The notes under the pieces: model-generated
Database searches by the model: none
Seen by the model: only the letters and a program-made list of their open reading frames with translations
Told to the model about the DNA's origin: nothing
Translations under genes and position numbers: made by a program
Assembly: GCA_965204245.1 (NCBI GenBank)
Contig: CBDBED010000001.1
Location: forward strand, 124,001-188,000
Direction: 5' to 3'
DNA from: JAAXIE01 sp965204245
GTDB taxonomy: Bacteria > Chloroflexota > Dehalococcoidia > Lucifugimonadales > JAAXIE01
DNA length: 64,000 bases
Part shown: positions 38,208 to 46,577 of the stretch, piece by piece
Layout of the letters: the number at the start of each line of letters is the position of its first letter
Position numbering within the stretch: position 1 is the stretch's first letter

Positions 38208-38292
38208 GGGCAGGCAGCCACGACATCGCCGCAGGCACCCCTCTAGGTTGCTATACTAACGGGTAGTCTTTCGTGCATAAGGGAGCGCAGCC

Positions 38293-39519
38293 ATGGCCAA
38301 CTTGAGTCACGTTCAGGTCGCCTCGCATGGGCGTGATGCCATTCAGGAATGGCGCAATGAGCACCGCAACGAGCGAATGGATCTCAGTGGCGCGTTCCTC
38401 AGCACTGCGCAACTACAGGGGGCCGACCTGAGCCGCAGCGACCTTTCGGAAGCAGACCTCAGCGGAGGTCACCTGCGGGGTGCCAACCTGAGGGGTGCAA
38501 TCCTCGAGAAAGCTCACCTTCACCGCGCTGAGATGGCCGATACGGACATCAGCAACGCCCGCCTGAACGATGCCTATCTGCCCGGTGCCGACATGTCCCA
38601 GTCCAAGCTGGCTCGGTCCAACTTGCGTGGGGCCGACCTATCACGCGCCAATTTGACGGGTGCTGACCTGTCGCGAGCCAACCTGACTGGCGCGACACTG
38701 TTCCGTGCCTCTCTCCGAGGAGCCAATCTTGCGGGCGCAACTCTCACTGGAGCAGACCTCGGTTGGACCGACCTTGGAGAGACCAACCTCAACGAGGCCC
38801 ATTTCATCGAAGCCAAGCTGGCCCACACCAACCTGCAGGGAGCGGATTTCCACCGGGCCTTTCTCCTCAATACCATCATCGCCGACTGCGATCTGAGCAA
38901 TGCCATCCACTTGGAGGAAGCCCTGCACCGGGGTCCCTCTACCGTTGGGGTCGATACCCTTCTCAGGTCGGGTGGCAAGATTCCATCCGAGTTCCTCCGT
39001 GGCGTAGGCATCCCCGACGCCTACATTGAGTACGAGCAGGCGATCCCCGGTCCGATACGGCGCCGGTATGGCTGCTACATCGCCTATGCCCATGCGGAGA
39101 GGGAACTTGCCATCAAGCTGCAGTCCGATCTGCGGTCACGTGGAGTGGAGTGTTGGCGCTTTCCTGCAGCGCCTACGGGCGCAGGCTACCTTGAAGAGGA
39201 ACTTGACCGTGGTGTCCGGTTTTACGACCAGTTGGTGGTCGTTTGCTCCGAGGAGTCGCTGGCCAATGAGTCTGTGCGCAATGAAATCGCCCAAGCAGCC
39301 CAGAAGCAGCGCGAAACTGAGAAATGGACATTATTCCTAGTGGCAGTGGACGATACCATCTATCAGCGACAGGACAGGCCCACTCGAATGCTACGACAGC
39401 ACGTAGTGCTTGACCTCCGCGAGCACAGCAACGAAGACACCTACAAGGGAGCCGTTGGACAGCTGGCCGCGGATCTCAGCAGCGACCACGATGCCTCCAG
39501 GGGGATGGCAAGCACTTAA
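38293..39519 (+). CDS. Pentapeptide-repeat protein with C-terminal TIR domain
   Basis: 408 residues. Residues about 28-210 are pentapeptide repeats, A(D/N)LxX (GADLSRSDLSEADLSGGHLR, ANLTGADLSRANLTGATLF), forming a right-handed quadrilateral helix. A short linker (GVGIPDAYIEYEQ) leads to a TIR domain at about 258-395: YGCYIAYAHAERELAIKLQS, LRSRGVECWRF, FYDQLVVVCSEESL, then SVRNEIAQAA. Glu331 in that last motif matches the catalytic Glu of NAD-cleaving TIR domains such as SARM1. A likely -10 element (TATACT, 38252-38257) precedes it. In other bacteria TIR domains of this sort deplete NAD+ during phage infection, or make cyclic ADP-ribose signals, with another domain acting as sensor. Here the beta-helix could sense or oligomerise. 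No second defence gene is beside it. Confidence 0.85.
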   Translation: MANLSHVQVASHGRDAIQEWRNEHRNERMDLSGAFLSTAQLQGADLSRSDLSEADLSGGHLRGANLRGAILEKAHLHRAEMADTDISNARLNDAYLPGADMSQSKLARSNLRGADLSRANLTGADLSRANLTGATLFRASLRGANLAGATLTGADLGWTDLGETNLNEAHFIEAKLAHTNLQGADFHRAFLLNTIIADCDLSNAIHLEEALHRGPSTVGVDTLLRSGGKIPSEFLRGVGIPDAYIEYEQAIPGPIRRRYGCYIAYAHAERELAIKLQSDLRSRGVECWRFPAAPTGAGYLEEELDRGVRFYDQLVVVCSEESLANESVRNEIAQAAQKQRETEKWTLFLVAVDDTIYQRQDRPTRMLRQHVVLDLREHSNEDTYKGAVGQLAADLSSDHDASRGMAST

Positions 39520-39524
39520 CCAGT

Positions 39525-39878
39525 TCACCTGTTGGCACTGATGACAGCACGGCGGTGCGAGCCTTCGCCGATCTTGGTTTCGCCGTCGGAGGCAGTCACG
39601 CTGAAGGTGAGACGATTGCGGTCGATTTCCGTTAGTTCGGCGCGGGCGATGATGGTCGCCCCGATCGAGGATGGAGCAAGGTGCCTCACATTCACCTCAA
39701 AGCCCACCGACGTCTGGTCCGGCGAGAGGTGTCCCTCCAAGGCCACCAGCGATGCCTGCTCCATCAGGGAGATCATTGAAGGGGTGCTGAAGCGAGGGAC
39801 GTGAGGCGCAACGTTGTGTTCGCACACCAAGGTTGATTTCTCCCCCGCCAGTCCCAAAGATAACCCTAGTTCCGCCAT
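39525..39878 (-). CDS. FlK-like hotdog-fold thioesterase
   Basis: About 117 residues, single hotdog domain. Similar in pattern to fluoroacetyl-CoA thioesterase: HVPRFSTPSMISLMEQASLV, HLSPDQTSVGFEVNVRHLAP, GATIIARAELTEIDRNRLTF and GETKIGEGSHRRAVI. The Thr and Glu of STPSMISLMEQ and the His of NVRHLAP fall at the active-site positions of the family. The ATG at 39878 gives the family-length protein; the frame extends 6 codons further. It probably hydrolyses acyl-CoA in the cytoplasm, substrate unknown. It converges with the TIR gene, with 5 bases between stops. Confidence 0.82.
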   Translation of the reverse strand: MAELGLSLGLAGEKSTLVCEHNVAPHVPRFSTPSMISLMEQASLVALEGHLSPDQTSVGFEVNVRHLAPSSIGATIIARAELTEIDRNRLTFSVTASDGETKIGEGSHRRAVISANR

Positions 39879-40002
39879 CGTTGCCCTCCTAACCATGCTT
39901 ATTGCAGAATACCACGCCTAGTAGCGACGGCCTGCGAGCCACCCTAAAGGTTGAACGCGGAAGGCATGCTGCGCTATCATGCTGGCCGTTGGAGAACACC
40001 TG

Positions 40003-40920
40003 ATGAAGCGAGACCTGCTTTCCATTAACGATTTGTCGCCCGACGACGTGGCCCACATCATAGACAGGGCCACTCAGCTCAGGTCGGGTGCCCAGAGCCA
40101 AGCCTTGATGGGCAAGTCGATAGCGCTGCTATTTGAGAAGCCCTCGCTGCGCACCCGAGCCAGCTTTCACGTAGGAATCCAGCGTCTCGGAGGCTATTCC
40201 TTTTACTTGGGTCGGGACGAGGTCGGGTTCGGGGGGCGCGAGCCGATTTCTGATATGGCACAAGTATTGGAACGGTATGTGGACTGCTTGGTGGCCCGGG
40301 TCAATGCCCATGCCTCTCTGGCGCAACTGTCCAAATATGCTGGAATACCCATCATCAACGCTCTCTCAGATTGGGAGCATCCCTGTCAGACCCTAGCCGA
40401 TCTACAGACCATTGCAGAGCACAAAGGTGGGTTGCAGGGTCGTAAGATATGCTTCGTTGGAGACGGTAACAACGTCGCACGGAGCTTGGTCCTTGGAGCA
40501 GCGGGTGCTGGCGCTGAGTTATGCGTCGCTTCTCCTGCTGGCTACGAATTGGACCGGGAAACCCTAGAGCAAGCGGAGAACCGGGGGGCAAGTTGCGGAG
40601 GGCACGCCCGTCAGCTACGCGATCCGCAAGAAGCCGTGATGGGCGCCGATGTGGTCTATACCGACGTCTGGACCAGCATGGGACAGGAAGAGGAATCGGC
40701 AATCAGGCTCAAAGCTTTCCAAGGATACCAAGTGAACCCTGAACTTCTCGCTTTGGCCAAGCCCGATGCCATCTTCATGCACGATATGCCTGCCCACTAT
40801 GGCGAAGAGGTGCCCCCAGGGATGCTGGAGCATCCCCAGTCCGTGGCCTTCGACCAAGCGGAGAACCGGTTGCACACCCAAGCTGCCGCTATGGAGTTCC
40901 TGCTGTCTCCTGCTCACTAA
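40003..40920 (+). CDS. argF: Ornithine carbamoyltransferase
   Basis: 305 residues. Carbamoyl phosphate plus ornithine gives citrulline (arginine biosynthesis, cytoplasmic trimer). Motifs: carbamoyl-phosphate loop KPSLRTRASFHVG, YLGRDEVGFGGREPISDMAQ, HPCQTLADLQTI, DVVYTDVWTSMGQEEE, and at the ornithine site HDMPAHYGEEV where the E. coli enzyme has HCLP. This HD(L/M)P version occurs in some other bacterial OTCs. I chose the ATG at 40003 because GGAGA ends 7 bases upstream; the frame continues 8 codons further. It stands 32 bases before der and probably shares its transcript. Confidence 0.92.
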   Translation: MKRDLLSINDLSPDDVAHIIDRATQLRSGAQSQALMGKSIALLFEKPSLRTRASFHVGIQRLGGYSFYLGRDEVGFGGREPISDMAQVLERYVDCLVARVNAHASLAQLSKYAGIPIINALSDWEHPCQTLADLQTIAEHKGGLQGRKICFVGDGNNVARSLVLGAAGAGAELCVASPAGYELDRETLEQAENRGASCGGHARQLRDPQEAVMGADVVYTDVWTSMGQEEESAIRLKAFQGYQVNPELLALAKPDAIFMHDMPAHYGEEVPPGMLEHPQSVAFDQAENRLHTQAAAMEFLLSPAH

Positions 40921-40952
40921 CCGGATCCTTGTCTTGAAATTAGGAGAACCCA

Positions 40953-42269
40953 ATGCCCCCACCCCTTGTCGCCATAGTAGGACGGCCCAACGTAGGTAAG
41001 TCGACGCTCTTTAATCGCATCGTGGGACGCCGCGAGGCCATCGTCAGCGATGTGCCCGGCACCACTAGGGACAGAGTCATTGCGGTCACTTCTTGGGACG
41101 ACTTCACATTCACTTTGGTGGATACGGGAGGACTGGAACCGTTTCCCCAAGACGTGATGCGGGACCAAGTACGTGAGCAGGTGCAGATGGCCGTGGATGA
41201 GGCCGATTGCATCATCTTCCTGGTAGACACCGCCGACGGTGTGACCCTGATGGATGAAGAAATCGCCCATTGGCTACGGCGCACCAGCAAGCCTGTGGTC
41301 CTAGCGGCCAACAAGGTGGACAACCCGCGCCGCGAGCTTCTTGTGCCCGACTTCTACCAGCTTGGAATGGGCGACCCGGTCATTATGAGCGCCTACCATA
41401 ACCTCGGTCTGGAAGACCTGATGCTGTCAGTGCACGAGATGATGCCGGACGCTGGCTTGGAGGACGATGACGAAGATGGACCCATGCGTTTGGCCATCAT
41501 TGGACGCACTAACGTGGGCAAGTCGGCCTTGGTGAATGCCATTCTGGGCCAGCAGAGGGCCATAGTCAGCGACGTTCCCGGCACCACCCGGGATGCTCTG
41601 GACACGCATATGGAGTATGACGGCGAGCCTGTAGTGCTCATCGACACCGCAGGCATACGGCGTCCCGGCTCAGTGAAACAGGGTATAGAGCGTTACAGTG
41701 TGCTCCGGTCTGTGCAGGCAGTACAACGTTGTGACATTGCCTTGTTGGTGATGGACGCCAGCGAACTGGCTACCAGCCAAGACGCACATATAACGGGCCT
41801 CGCGTGGGACGCCTATAAGGGCATCATTGTTGTGGTCAATAAGAGCGACCTCCTGTCCGATGATGCGACTGCCCGTGAAGTGGCCGTGCAGCGGGTGCGA
41901 CGCACCCTTCACTTCGCCCCGTACCTACCCATTTGTTTTACCTCTGCGCTTGAGGAGACCGGTATTGACGACCTGATGCGCACAGCCCGCGCCACCTACG
42001 ACGAGCGCACCCAGAGGGTGACGCCTCCCGAATTGGTCCGGGCAATGCGTCAAGCCCTGGCTCGTAACCCACATCCTTCCCGCAAGGGTAAGTCTGTGCT
42101 TTTGGAAGCGGTTCGACAGGTGGACACCAACCCACCCACGTTCGTATTCGCTGTCGACAACCCCTCTCTCATCCATTTCTCCTACCAGCGCTTCCTAGAG
42201 AACCACCTGCGACAGTGGTTCGGATTCACCCATACTCATCTGCGCCTGGTTTTCAAGCGCCGGACATGA
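40953..42269 (+). CDS. der: Ribosome assembly GTPase Der (EngA)
   Basis: 438 residues with the diagnostic double GTPase: first G-domain GRPNVGKSTLFNRI (10-23), DTGGLEP, NKVD; second GRTNVGKSALVNAILGQ with VSDVPGTTRD, DTAGIRR and NKSD; then a KH-like C-terminal domain (HTHLRLVFKRR). Needed for 50S subunit maturation. AGGAGA lies 5-10 bases upstream of the ATG. Its TGA overlaps the ATG of the plsY-like gene by 4 bases, a der-plsY arrangement seen in several Chloroflexota and Firmicutes. Confidence 0.96.
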   Translation: MPPPLVAIVGRPNVGKSTLFNRIVGRREAIVSDVPGTTRDRVIAVTSWDDFTFTLVDTGGLEPFPQDVMRDQVREQVQMAVDEADCIIFLVDTADGVTLMDEEIAHWLRRTSKPVVLAANKVDNPRRELLVPDFYQLGMGDPVIMSAYHNLGLEDLMLSVHEMMPDAGLEDDDEDGPMRLAIIGRTNVGKSALVNAILGQQRAIVSDVPGTTRDALDTHMEYDGEPVVLIDTAGIRRPGSVKQGIERYSVLRSVQAVQRCDIALLVMDASELATSQDAHITGLAWDAYKGIIVVVNKSDLLSDDATAREVAVQRVRRTLHFAPYLPICFTSALEETGIDDLMRTARATYDERTQRVTPPELVRAMRQALARNPHPSRKGKSVLLEAVRQVDTNPPTFVFAVDNPSLIHFSYQRFLENHLRQWFGFTHTHLRLVFKRRT

Positions 42270-42928
42270 CCTTACGCAGTGCCGGCCTCGCGGTAGCCGT
42301 CGGCTCACCCCTGTTCGCCCTCTACATACTTGGAACAATCCTACTGCTGGACTTGGACTCTTCGTCCGGACAATACGCCCTAACTGTACCAGTAGCTGCT
42401 TTCCTGGGATTCGTGCCTTGGGGGTTTCTGCTGCACCAGATGACTTCGTCTACCGGAAAATCAGGGCGCAATTGGCTAGCGGCTTTTGTCGCGCTATTGG
42501 ACGCTGGTAAGGGAGCATTAGCGGTAGGCTTGGGTTGGGCAGCCATGGGCACCCCCGAAGGCACTATGGCGGTGGGATTGGCTGCTTTGACCGGAGATCT
42601 CGCCTCAAGGCTCCTATTCCGTCATGGACGAAGTGGAGCCGTCTCATTGGGGGCCCTGCTTGCCATGGCGTGGCTGCCGGGCGTAATAGCCTTGGCGTCA
42701 GTCCCTCTGGCCGTAGTGGGCGTCCGACGGGGCCTACCTGGGGGACTACTCGTGGCTCTTGGGCTCATCATGGCACCATTGGTGCTGGCATTGGTTAGGG
42801 AGGCAGAGTACATACACCTGTTATTTGCCGGTCCCGCCAGTGCAATCATGATGTTCCAGTACCGCAAGATCGGCGTTTCTAGCGCAGCGGACGAGGCTAT
42901 CCCCCCAACTCGCCCTGCCAATACATAG
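42266..42928 (+). CDS. PlsY-like membrane protein (divergent glycerol-3-phosphate acyltransferase family)
   Basis: 220 residues with about six hydrophobic segments. ATGA overlap with der fixes the start. The layout follows PlsY: VPWGFLLHQMTSSTGKSGRN in the first conserved loop, LLDAGKGALAVGLGW in the second, and GDLASRLLFRHGRSGAVSLG in the third. In active PlsY the first loop carries the SGNIGATN-type signature and the third ends GGKGVAT; both are poorly kept here. Activity in making lysophosphatidic acid from acyl-phosphate is therefore uncertain. The 3' end overlaps the rsmE gene on the other strand by 32 bases. Confidence 0.68.
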   Translation: MTLRSAGLAVAVGSPLFALYILGTILLLDLDSSSGQYALTVPVAAFLGFVPWGFLLHQMTSSTGKSGRNWLAAFVALLDAGKGALAVGLGWAAMGTPEGTMAVGLAALTGDLASRLLFRHGRSGAVSLGALLAMAWLPGVIALASVPLAVVGVRRGLPGGLLVALGLIMAPLVLALVREAEYIHLLFAGPASAIMMFQYRKIGVSSAADEAIPPTRPANT

Positions 42929-43646
42929 CCACCGTCATGGTCGCAATGGCTGCCGTTTCTGCCCGCAGAATGCGTTGTCCCAACGATACTACCTTGACCC
43001 CATGCGAGCGGGCCAGCGAGACCTCTGACGAGTCCCAGCCGCCCTCGGGCCCAATAAAGAAAGAGAGGGAGCCCAGTTGATGGCAGCCGGATTTCAGCGC
43101 CTCTCTCAGGGAAGTTTCTCGCTCCTCTTCGTAAGGCATAAGTGTCGAACCTTCAGGGCATCGATCCAAAGCCTCCCTGAGGGTGATTGGGGGGCAGATC
43201 TGGGGCAATATAGACCGTCCTGACTGCTCTGCTGCTTCGGCTATGATCCGCCTCCAGCGGACCATCTGTTGCTCGCCCTTGCCTGATCGCGGTACTGCTC
43301 TTTGACTTATCACGGGCACAAAAGCCGAGGCACCAAGCTCAGTGCCCTTCTGTAGCACCCAGTCCATCTTGTCCCCTTTGAGCAGGGACTGGCACAAGGT
43401 GACTGTCGTCTGAGGCTCCCCCAAGCCGGTGGCGCTTGATACTATCCGTCCCTCAATACGGTCGCCGTGAAAAGTGTCCAACTCGGCAAGATACTCTGAG
43501 CCCGTATTGTCCAGAAGAATCACTCTGTCCCCACACGCCATTCGCAGGACCCGGGACATTTGGCGGGCAACCTGCCCTTGCAAGAGCGCACGTTGGCCGT
43601 GCAGCCATTCGGGCGGTACAAAAAAACGGTGAAGTCTCGAGTCCAT
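42897..43646 (-). CDS. rsmE: 16S rRNA m3U1498 methyltransferase RsmE
   Basis: 249 residues. N-terminal PUA-like part (HRFFVPPEWLHGQRALLQGQ, VLRMACGDRVILLDNTGSEY) and a C-terminal SPOUT domain with KGDKMDWVLQKGTELG, RWRRIIAEAAEQSGRS, FIGPEGGWDSSEV and the knot motif VVSLGQRILRAETAAI. It methylates U1498 of 16S rRNA with SAM. It follows prmA and dnaJ on the minus strand, the same order as in the heat-shock clusters of many bacteria. Confidence 0.95.
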   Translation of the reverse strand: MDSRLHRFFVPPEWLHGQRALLQGQVARQMSRVLRMACGDRVILLDNTGSEYLAELDTFHGDRIEGRIVSSATGLGEPQTTVTLCQSLLKGDKMDWVLQKGTELGASAFVPVISQRAVPRSGKGEQQMVRWRRIIAEAAEQSGRSILPQICPPITLREALDRCPEGSTLMPYEEERETSLREALKSGCHQLGSLSFFIGPEGGWDSSEVSLARSHGVKVVSLGQRILRAETAAIATMTVAMYWQGELGG

Positions 43647-43668
43647 CAGCTTGAGCTCTACCTACAGG

Positions 43669-44526
43669 TCAGGGCTTTCGGCAGATGACACAAGCCCATT
43701 CGTCGGTGTATTCGACACTTACGTCGTCGAAACCCGCTTGCTGCAGCGTTTCGATAACATCGGGGGTTTGGTCTTTGATGAACCCCGATGAGATGAAGAA
43801 GCCTCCAGCCTTCAGGGCTTGCAGTGTATCGTTGGCCTTCGACTGTATCACCCTAGCGCTGATGTTTCCTACCGCTAGGTCAATGCTGGACGCAGGCACC
43901 TGTGGAAGTGGGAGTGTCCCTCGTACCAAATGCACTTCACGACCAAGTCCATTGGCGTGGCAGTTTTCCCACGCCACTTTCACTGCATTCGGGTCGGTGT
44001 CGATGCCCACAGCCGATGAAGCTCCCAACAACCTTGCAGCGACCGCTAGGATACCCGATCCGGTTCCTACGTCCAGCACCGATATGCCGGGGGTCACCAT
44101 CTGCTCCAAGGACAAGAGGCACATCCGTGTAGTGGGATGATAACCAGTGCCAAACGCCATTCCGGGGTCCAGGGTAATCACCAGTTCATCCGGTGACCCT
44201 TCATACTCTACCCAAGAAGGCCGGATGACTAGGCGTTCACCTACTCGGAAGAGGCTGAAATGCTCTTTCCAAGCCGTCTCCCAGTCTTCCTGCACCAACT
44301 CACGGGTGACGAGTTCTGCCTCAGGCACGAGGGTGCGTACCAGCCGTACTCCAACGTCTATCTGAGCCAGTTTCCGGTGCGACCTGGAGGCCACGTATGT
44401 CCGCAACACAGCGTAATCGGCTTCCGGCTCTTCGATGGAAAAGCCACGGCCATGGCGATTGAACAGGTAGGAAATGGGCTCTACGAACTCTCGGGGCACC
44501 CTGACGCTAAGCTCCAGCCATTTCAA
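43669..44526 (-). CDS. prmA: Ribosomal protein L11 methyltransferase PrmA
   Basis: 285 residues. A class I SAM methyltransferase with an N-terminal substrate-recognition part (WETAWKEHFSLFRVGERLVI), DPGMAFGTGYHPTTRMCLLS, the SAM-binding loop VLDVGTGSGILAVAARLLGA, IDTDPNAVKVAWEN and DLAVGNIS. Trimethylates L11. Lies 66 bases after dnaJ and 22 bases before rsmE, so probably in one operon. Confidence 0.95.
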   Translation of the reverse strand: MKWLELSVRVPREFVEPISYLFNRHGRGFSIEEPEADYAVLRTYVASRSHRKLAQIDVGVRLVRTLVPEAELVTRELVQEDWETAWKEHFSLFRVGERLVIRPSWVEYEGSPDELVITLDPGMAFGTGYHPTTRMCLLSLEQMVTPGISVLDVGTGSGILAVAARLLGASSAVGIDTDPNAVKVAWENCHANGLGREVHLVRGTLPLPQVPASSIDLAVGNISARVIQSKANDTLQALKAGGFFISSGFIKDQTPDVIETLQQAGFDDVSVEYTDEWACVICRKP

Positions 44527-44592
44527 GACCCAAGCTCCCTATTCGAAAGCGAAATCCGGAGTGGCCGGAACCTGTTCCACGTATGGTGGGGA

Positions 44593-45720
44593 CTAGTCAA
44601 AGACATCCTTGATCTTGTCGAACAGGCCCTTCTGCTTCCCGCTACCATCCTCTTCGGGCTCATAAAGGCGAGAGAGTTCTTCCAGGAGCCTGCGCTGTTC
44701 GGAATCCATGGATGTAGGGACCTCCAGCTTGACCGACACTAGGAGATCCCCTCTTCGGCCAGTATTCACGTGAGGAATACCCTTGCCGCGGATGCGGAAT
44801 TGTGCAGTTGGCTGTGTACCTGCGGGAATTTTCAAACTTTCGGTGCCCTCCAAACTGGGCACCTCAAGCTCAGCCCCCAAGGCTGCTTGAGGGAAGGACA
44901 GGGGCAACTCGTATAGCAGGTCGTCACCGTCCCGCTTGAAGGTCTCGTGGGGGCTGACGTTGATGCTGAGATAGAGGTTGCCTGATTGGCCGCCGTTGGG
45001 AGAACTGTCGCCCTCGTGGCTCAAGCGCACCTGCATCCCGCTTTCTACGCCGGCGGGGATTTTCACTGCGATACGTCGTTTGCGTCTCTCAGTTCCATGC
45101 CCGTGGCAATTACTACAGGGATGCGTGATGCTGGAGCCCCTTCCTTTGCATGCTGGGCACTCCGCTACTTGGCTGAAGTTTCCAAAGACAGTGTGCTGGC
45201 TCTGGCGCACTTGGCCCATCCCGCGACAGGTGTTGCATGTCTCCGGGGCATTGCCGGGTGCGCTACCCGAGCCGTTGCACTCGGAGCAGCGCTCAATACG
45301 ATTGACTTCTACTTCGCGTTCCGTGCCGAAGGCGGCCTCCTCAAAGGGCAGAACTACCTTAGCCTCGATGTCCCGTCCCCGCTGAGGTCCCCTGCGCCGA
45401 CGTCCAGAGACATCGCCGAAGAAGGAATCAAAGATGTCTCCAAAGCCGCCGAATACGTCGAACCCATCGAATCCTCGCGCACCCCCCGTTTGGCCGTTGA
45501 CACCGGCATGGCCGAAGCGGTCATAAGCGGCCCGCTTCTCTGCATCAGCAAGCACGTGGTACGCTTCATTTACTTCTTTGAATTTATCTTCGGCATCTGG
45601 CCTTTTATTGCGGTCAGGATGGTACTCCATCGCCTTGCGGCGGTAGGCTCGGCGTATTTCCTCTTCTTGGGCGTTCTTGGGAACCCCCAGGATATCGTAA
45701 TAGTCTCGCTTTGATGTCAT
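44593..45720 (-). CDS. dnaJ: Chaperone DnaJ
   Basis: 375 residues and complete: J domain with HPD (MEYHPDRNKRPDAED), a Gly/Phe-rich segment (GFDGFDVFGGFGDIFDSFFG), four zinc-binding CxxCxGxG repeats (CSECNGSG, CNTCRGMG, CPACKGRG, CSNCHGHG) and the C-terminal substrate domain. It acts with DnaK and GrpE, which are not in the window. First gene of dnaJ-prmA-rsmE, and divergent from bioY. I saw no clear CIRCE element in the short divergent gap. Confidence 0.97.
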   Translation of the reverse strand: MTSKRDYYDILGVPKNAQEEEIRRAYRRKAMEYHPDRNKRPDAEDKFKEVNEAYHVLADAEKRAAYDRFGHAGVNGQTGGARGFDGFDVFGGFGDIFDSFFGDVSGRRRRGPQRGRDIEAKVVLPFEEAAFGTEREVEVNRIERCSECNGSGSAPGNAPETCNTCRGMGQVRQSQHTVFGNFSQVAECPACKGRGSSITHPCSNCHGHGTERRKRRIAVKIPAGVESGMQVRLSHEGDSSPNGGQSGNLYLSINVSPHETFKRDGDDLLYELPLSFPQAALGAELEVPSLEGTESLKIPAGTQPTAQFRIRGKGIPHVNTGRRGDLLVSVKLEVPTSMDSEQRRLLEELSRLYEPEEDGSGKQKGLFDKIKDVFD

Positions 45721-45847
45721 GGCAGGCTGGTCAGCTACGCTTTCCGTTGACTGGCATTCTTGGCTCTCATTATACTCACTTCAGCTATACGCTCCTAGGG
45801 GTCTGGACTGTTGCGTCTTGAACCCCTTCCATTTTCTCGGAGGAAGT

Positions 45848-46573
45848 GTGCAAGCTACTACCCAACCAGGGACCTTCGTCGACGCCCTCTTTCCTCCACT
45901 GACCGCTGATCGGTACCTAGCCCTCTTGGGCTTACGCATCCCTCTGAACTTAGTCCGCGATGCGGCTCTTGTGGTGGGGTTTTCTTGGTTTGTGGCTTTG
46001 TGTGCGCAAATCGCGGTGCATGTGCCTTGGACGCCGGTACCGATCACTGGACAGACTTTTGCGGTGTTGGTGACGGGCGGAGCGTTGGGGGCGTGGCGGG
46101 GTGGTGCGAGTCTTTCGATTTATATGGGGATGGGGATTATTGGGATTCCAGTTTTTGCGCCGTCACTGGGGGATACGGGGGACTGGTATATTCATTTTAT
46201 TTTGGGTTCGAATGGTTCGTGGGATGGGACGGCGAAAGTAGTATGGGATTTGGCGAGTGGGGGGTATATCGTCGGGTTTATTGGGAGTGCGGTGCTCGTG
46301 GGGTGGCTGGCGGAGAGGCGGTGGGACCGAGGGCCGTGGGTACATCTGGGGATGTTGATGGGGAATGTGGTGTTGTATGTGCCGGGAATTTTGTGGCTGG
46401 CTTGGTGGATTGCGAGCAAGGATTTGGTGGCGGAGGATGCGGGGTTGTGGGGGCAGACGCTGGACTGGGGATTGTATCCGTTTATTGTGGGTGATTTGAT
46501 GAAATTGTTGTTGGCTTCACTGACGCTGCCTCTGGGGTGGGCTTTGGTGAACCGGCGCAGGGGAAGGGAGTAG
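45848..46573 (+). CDS. bioY: BioY biotin-uptake S component
   Basis: About 241 residues from the GTG at 45848, which follows CGGAGGAA; the open frame goes back to 45719 but overlaps dnaJ there. Six hydrophobic segments with BioY signatures: VHVPWTPVPITGQTFAVLVT, GGALGAWRGGASLSIYMGMG, GIPVFA, SGGYIVGFIGSAVLVGWLAE and the C-terminal PFIVGDLMKLLLASL. As the substrate-binding part of an ECF transporter it captures biotin; the energising EcfA/T genes are elsewhere. Codon use changes sharply around 45970: before it codons end mainly in C, after it in G or T. Confidence 0.9.
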   Translation: MQATTQPGTFVDALFPPLTADRYLALLGLRIPLNLVRDAALVVGFSWFVALCAQIAVHVPWTPVPITGQTFAVLVTGGALGAWRGGASLSIYMGMGIIGIPVFAPSLGDTGDWYIHFILGSNGSWDGTAKVVWDLASGGYIVGFIGSAVLVGWLAERRWDRGPWVHLGMLMGNVVLYVPGILWLAWWIASKDLVAEDAGLWGQTLDWGLYPFIVGDLMKLLLASLTLPLGWALVNRRRGRE

Positions 46574-46577
46574 GGCT

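Noticed and set aside
38293..39519. Quinolone-resistance (Qnr) type pentapeptide protein
   Set aside because: The TIR domain and irregular pentapeptides make this a different class.
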